64,000 nt of DNA, taken from positions 1 through 64,000 of the forward strand of contig JACKLL010000016.1 of NCBI GenBank assembly GCA_024235935.1. The letters are read 5' to 3'. Positions 63,551 to 64,000 of the stretch are shown piece by piece. The notes beneath the pieces are model-generated. The model ran no database searches, was not told the DNA's origin, and saw nothing but the letters and a program-made list of their open reading frames with translations. How positions within the stretch are numbered: position 1 is the first letter of the stretch; the number at the start of each line of letters is the position of its first letter. Both the position numbers and the translations under genes were made by a program. Source of the stretch: Rhodoferax sp. GTDB taxonomy: Bacteria > Pseudomonadota > Gammaproteobacteria > Burkholderiales > Burkholderiaceae_C.

Positions 63551-64000
63551 ATGAAGTTTTCTTCCATTTCTCACACATTGTTGCTGGTCGCCCTGATGCA
63601 GGGAGGCTTGGCCATGGCGGAGCGTGCCGACCGCGAAAAGCCGATGAACATCGAGTCGGACGCACTGCGTTACGACGACGTCAAGCAGGTCAGCGTTTTC
63701 ACCGGCAAGGTGGTGCTGACCAAGGGCACGATGCTGATCCGCGGCGCGCGTCTGGACGTGAGCCAGGACGCCGAAGGCAACCAGTTCGGTGTCGTCACGG
63801 CAGAGCCTGGCAAGCGCGCGTTTTTCCGGCAAAAGCGTGACACACGTGCCGACGGTCCGGACGAATTCATGGAGGGTGAGGCGGAGCTGATCGAGTACGA
63901 CGGCAAGGCCGACACCGTGAAGTTCTCGCGCCGCGCCATCCTGCGTCGTTACATCGGTGCCACGCTCAATGACGAGATCACCGGCCAGGTGATCGTGTAC
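63551..64000 (+). CDS. lptA: Lipopolysaccharide transport periplasmic protein LptA, partial
   Basis: The frame is open to the window end, giving the first 150 residues. Signal peptide at about 1-21 (MKFSSISHTLLLVALMQGG, cut near AMA). The mature protein shows the OstA/LptA beta-jellyroll pattern: PMNIESDALRYDDVKQVSVF, FTGKVVLTKGTMLIRGARLD, FRQKRDTRADGPDEFMEGEA and ELIEYDGKADTVKF. LptA bridges the periplasm to carry LPS to the outer membrane. The usual partner gene lptC is not upstream, where dsbA is found. Confidence 0.93.
   Translation, partial: MKFSSISHTLLLVALMQGGLAMAERADREKPMNIESDALRYDDVKQVSVFTGKVVLTKGTMLIRGARLDVSQDAEGNQFGVVTAEPGKRAFFRQKRDTRADGPDEFMEGEAELIEYDGKADTVKFSRRAILRRYIGATLNDEITGQVIVY

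Overview
This is a GC-rich, densely coded chromosomal window, most likely from a betaproteobacterium of the order Burkholderiales. The evidence is the gene content: argS-SPOR-dsbA, a DUF1631 protein, long-type glutamate-cysteine ligase with glutathione synthetase, an intracellular PHB depolymerase with a Cys nucleophile, malate synthase G, TRAP and Dpp-type importers, and a PEP-CTERM protein. I cannot place it to family. I saw no rRNA, tRNA, transposase, prophage or CRISPR array.

Layout. 0-10 kb: the tail of a LysR regulator, an SPOR membrane protein, a small secreted Cys-rich protein, a DEDD exonuclease, uvrA, a diguanylate cyclase, phaZ and a GST, followed by three tandem 76-bp repeats. 10-15 kb: cupin protein, short-type 6-phosphogluconate dehydrogenase, MFS carrier and aldo/keto reductase. 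14-23.5 kb: gshA, kup, a TerC-family membrane protein behind a clear yybP-ykoY (manganese) riboswitch, a PEP-CTERM protein, a BenE-type carrier, gshB, a 24-residue membrane microprotein and a class II amidotransferase. 23.5-30.2 kb: three drug or metabolite efflux-type carriers, a tautomerase, a lipoprotein, an EVE protein and a YghU-type GST.

30.3-43 kb is the most coherent accessory region. A FadR-type GntR regulator sits between two divergent operons. Leftward lie an enolase-superfamily enzyme, an SDR, and an SDR remnant with its middle deleted. Rightward lie an M14 acyl-amino-acid hydrolase, a five-gene Dpp-type importer, an M81 (MlrC-like) hydrolase and a second enolase-superfamily enzyme. 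A palindromic operator overlaps the shared promoter. Together these look like uptake, amide hydrolysis and further conversion of an unknown carboxylated compound. The two ATPase genes of the importer, and the end of the second permease gene, carry about a dozen single-base losses inside 1.4 kb.

43-52.3 kb: a three-gene unit (CruF-like carotenoid protein, DUF2236 haem oxygenase-like protein, deoxyinosine-type DNA glycosylase), then glcB with a strong terminator, a haloacid dehalogenase, a 460-bp structured intergenic region, the DUF1631 protein and an Rnk/GreA-like factor. 52.7-59.8 kb: a LysR regulator divergent from a unit of HMG-CoA-lyase-like enzyme, CoA-transferase and TRAP transporter (P, Q, M), then a second LysR gene. 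This unit probably imports, activates and cleaves a branched dicarboxylic acid. 59.8-64 kb: a PsiF protein, argS, an SPOR protein, dsbA and the start of lptA, which runs off the window.
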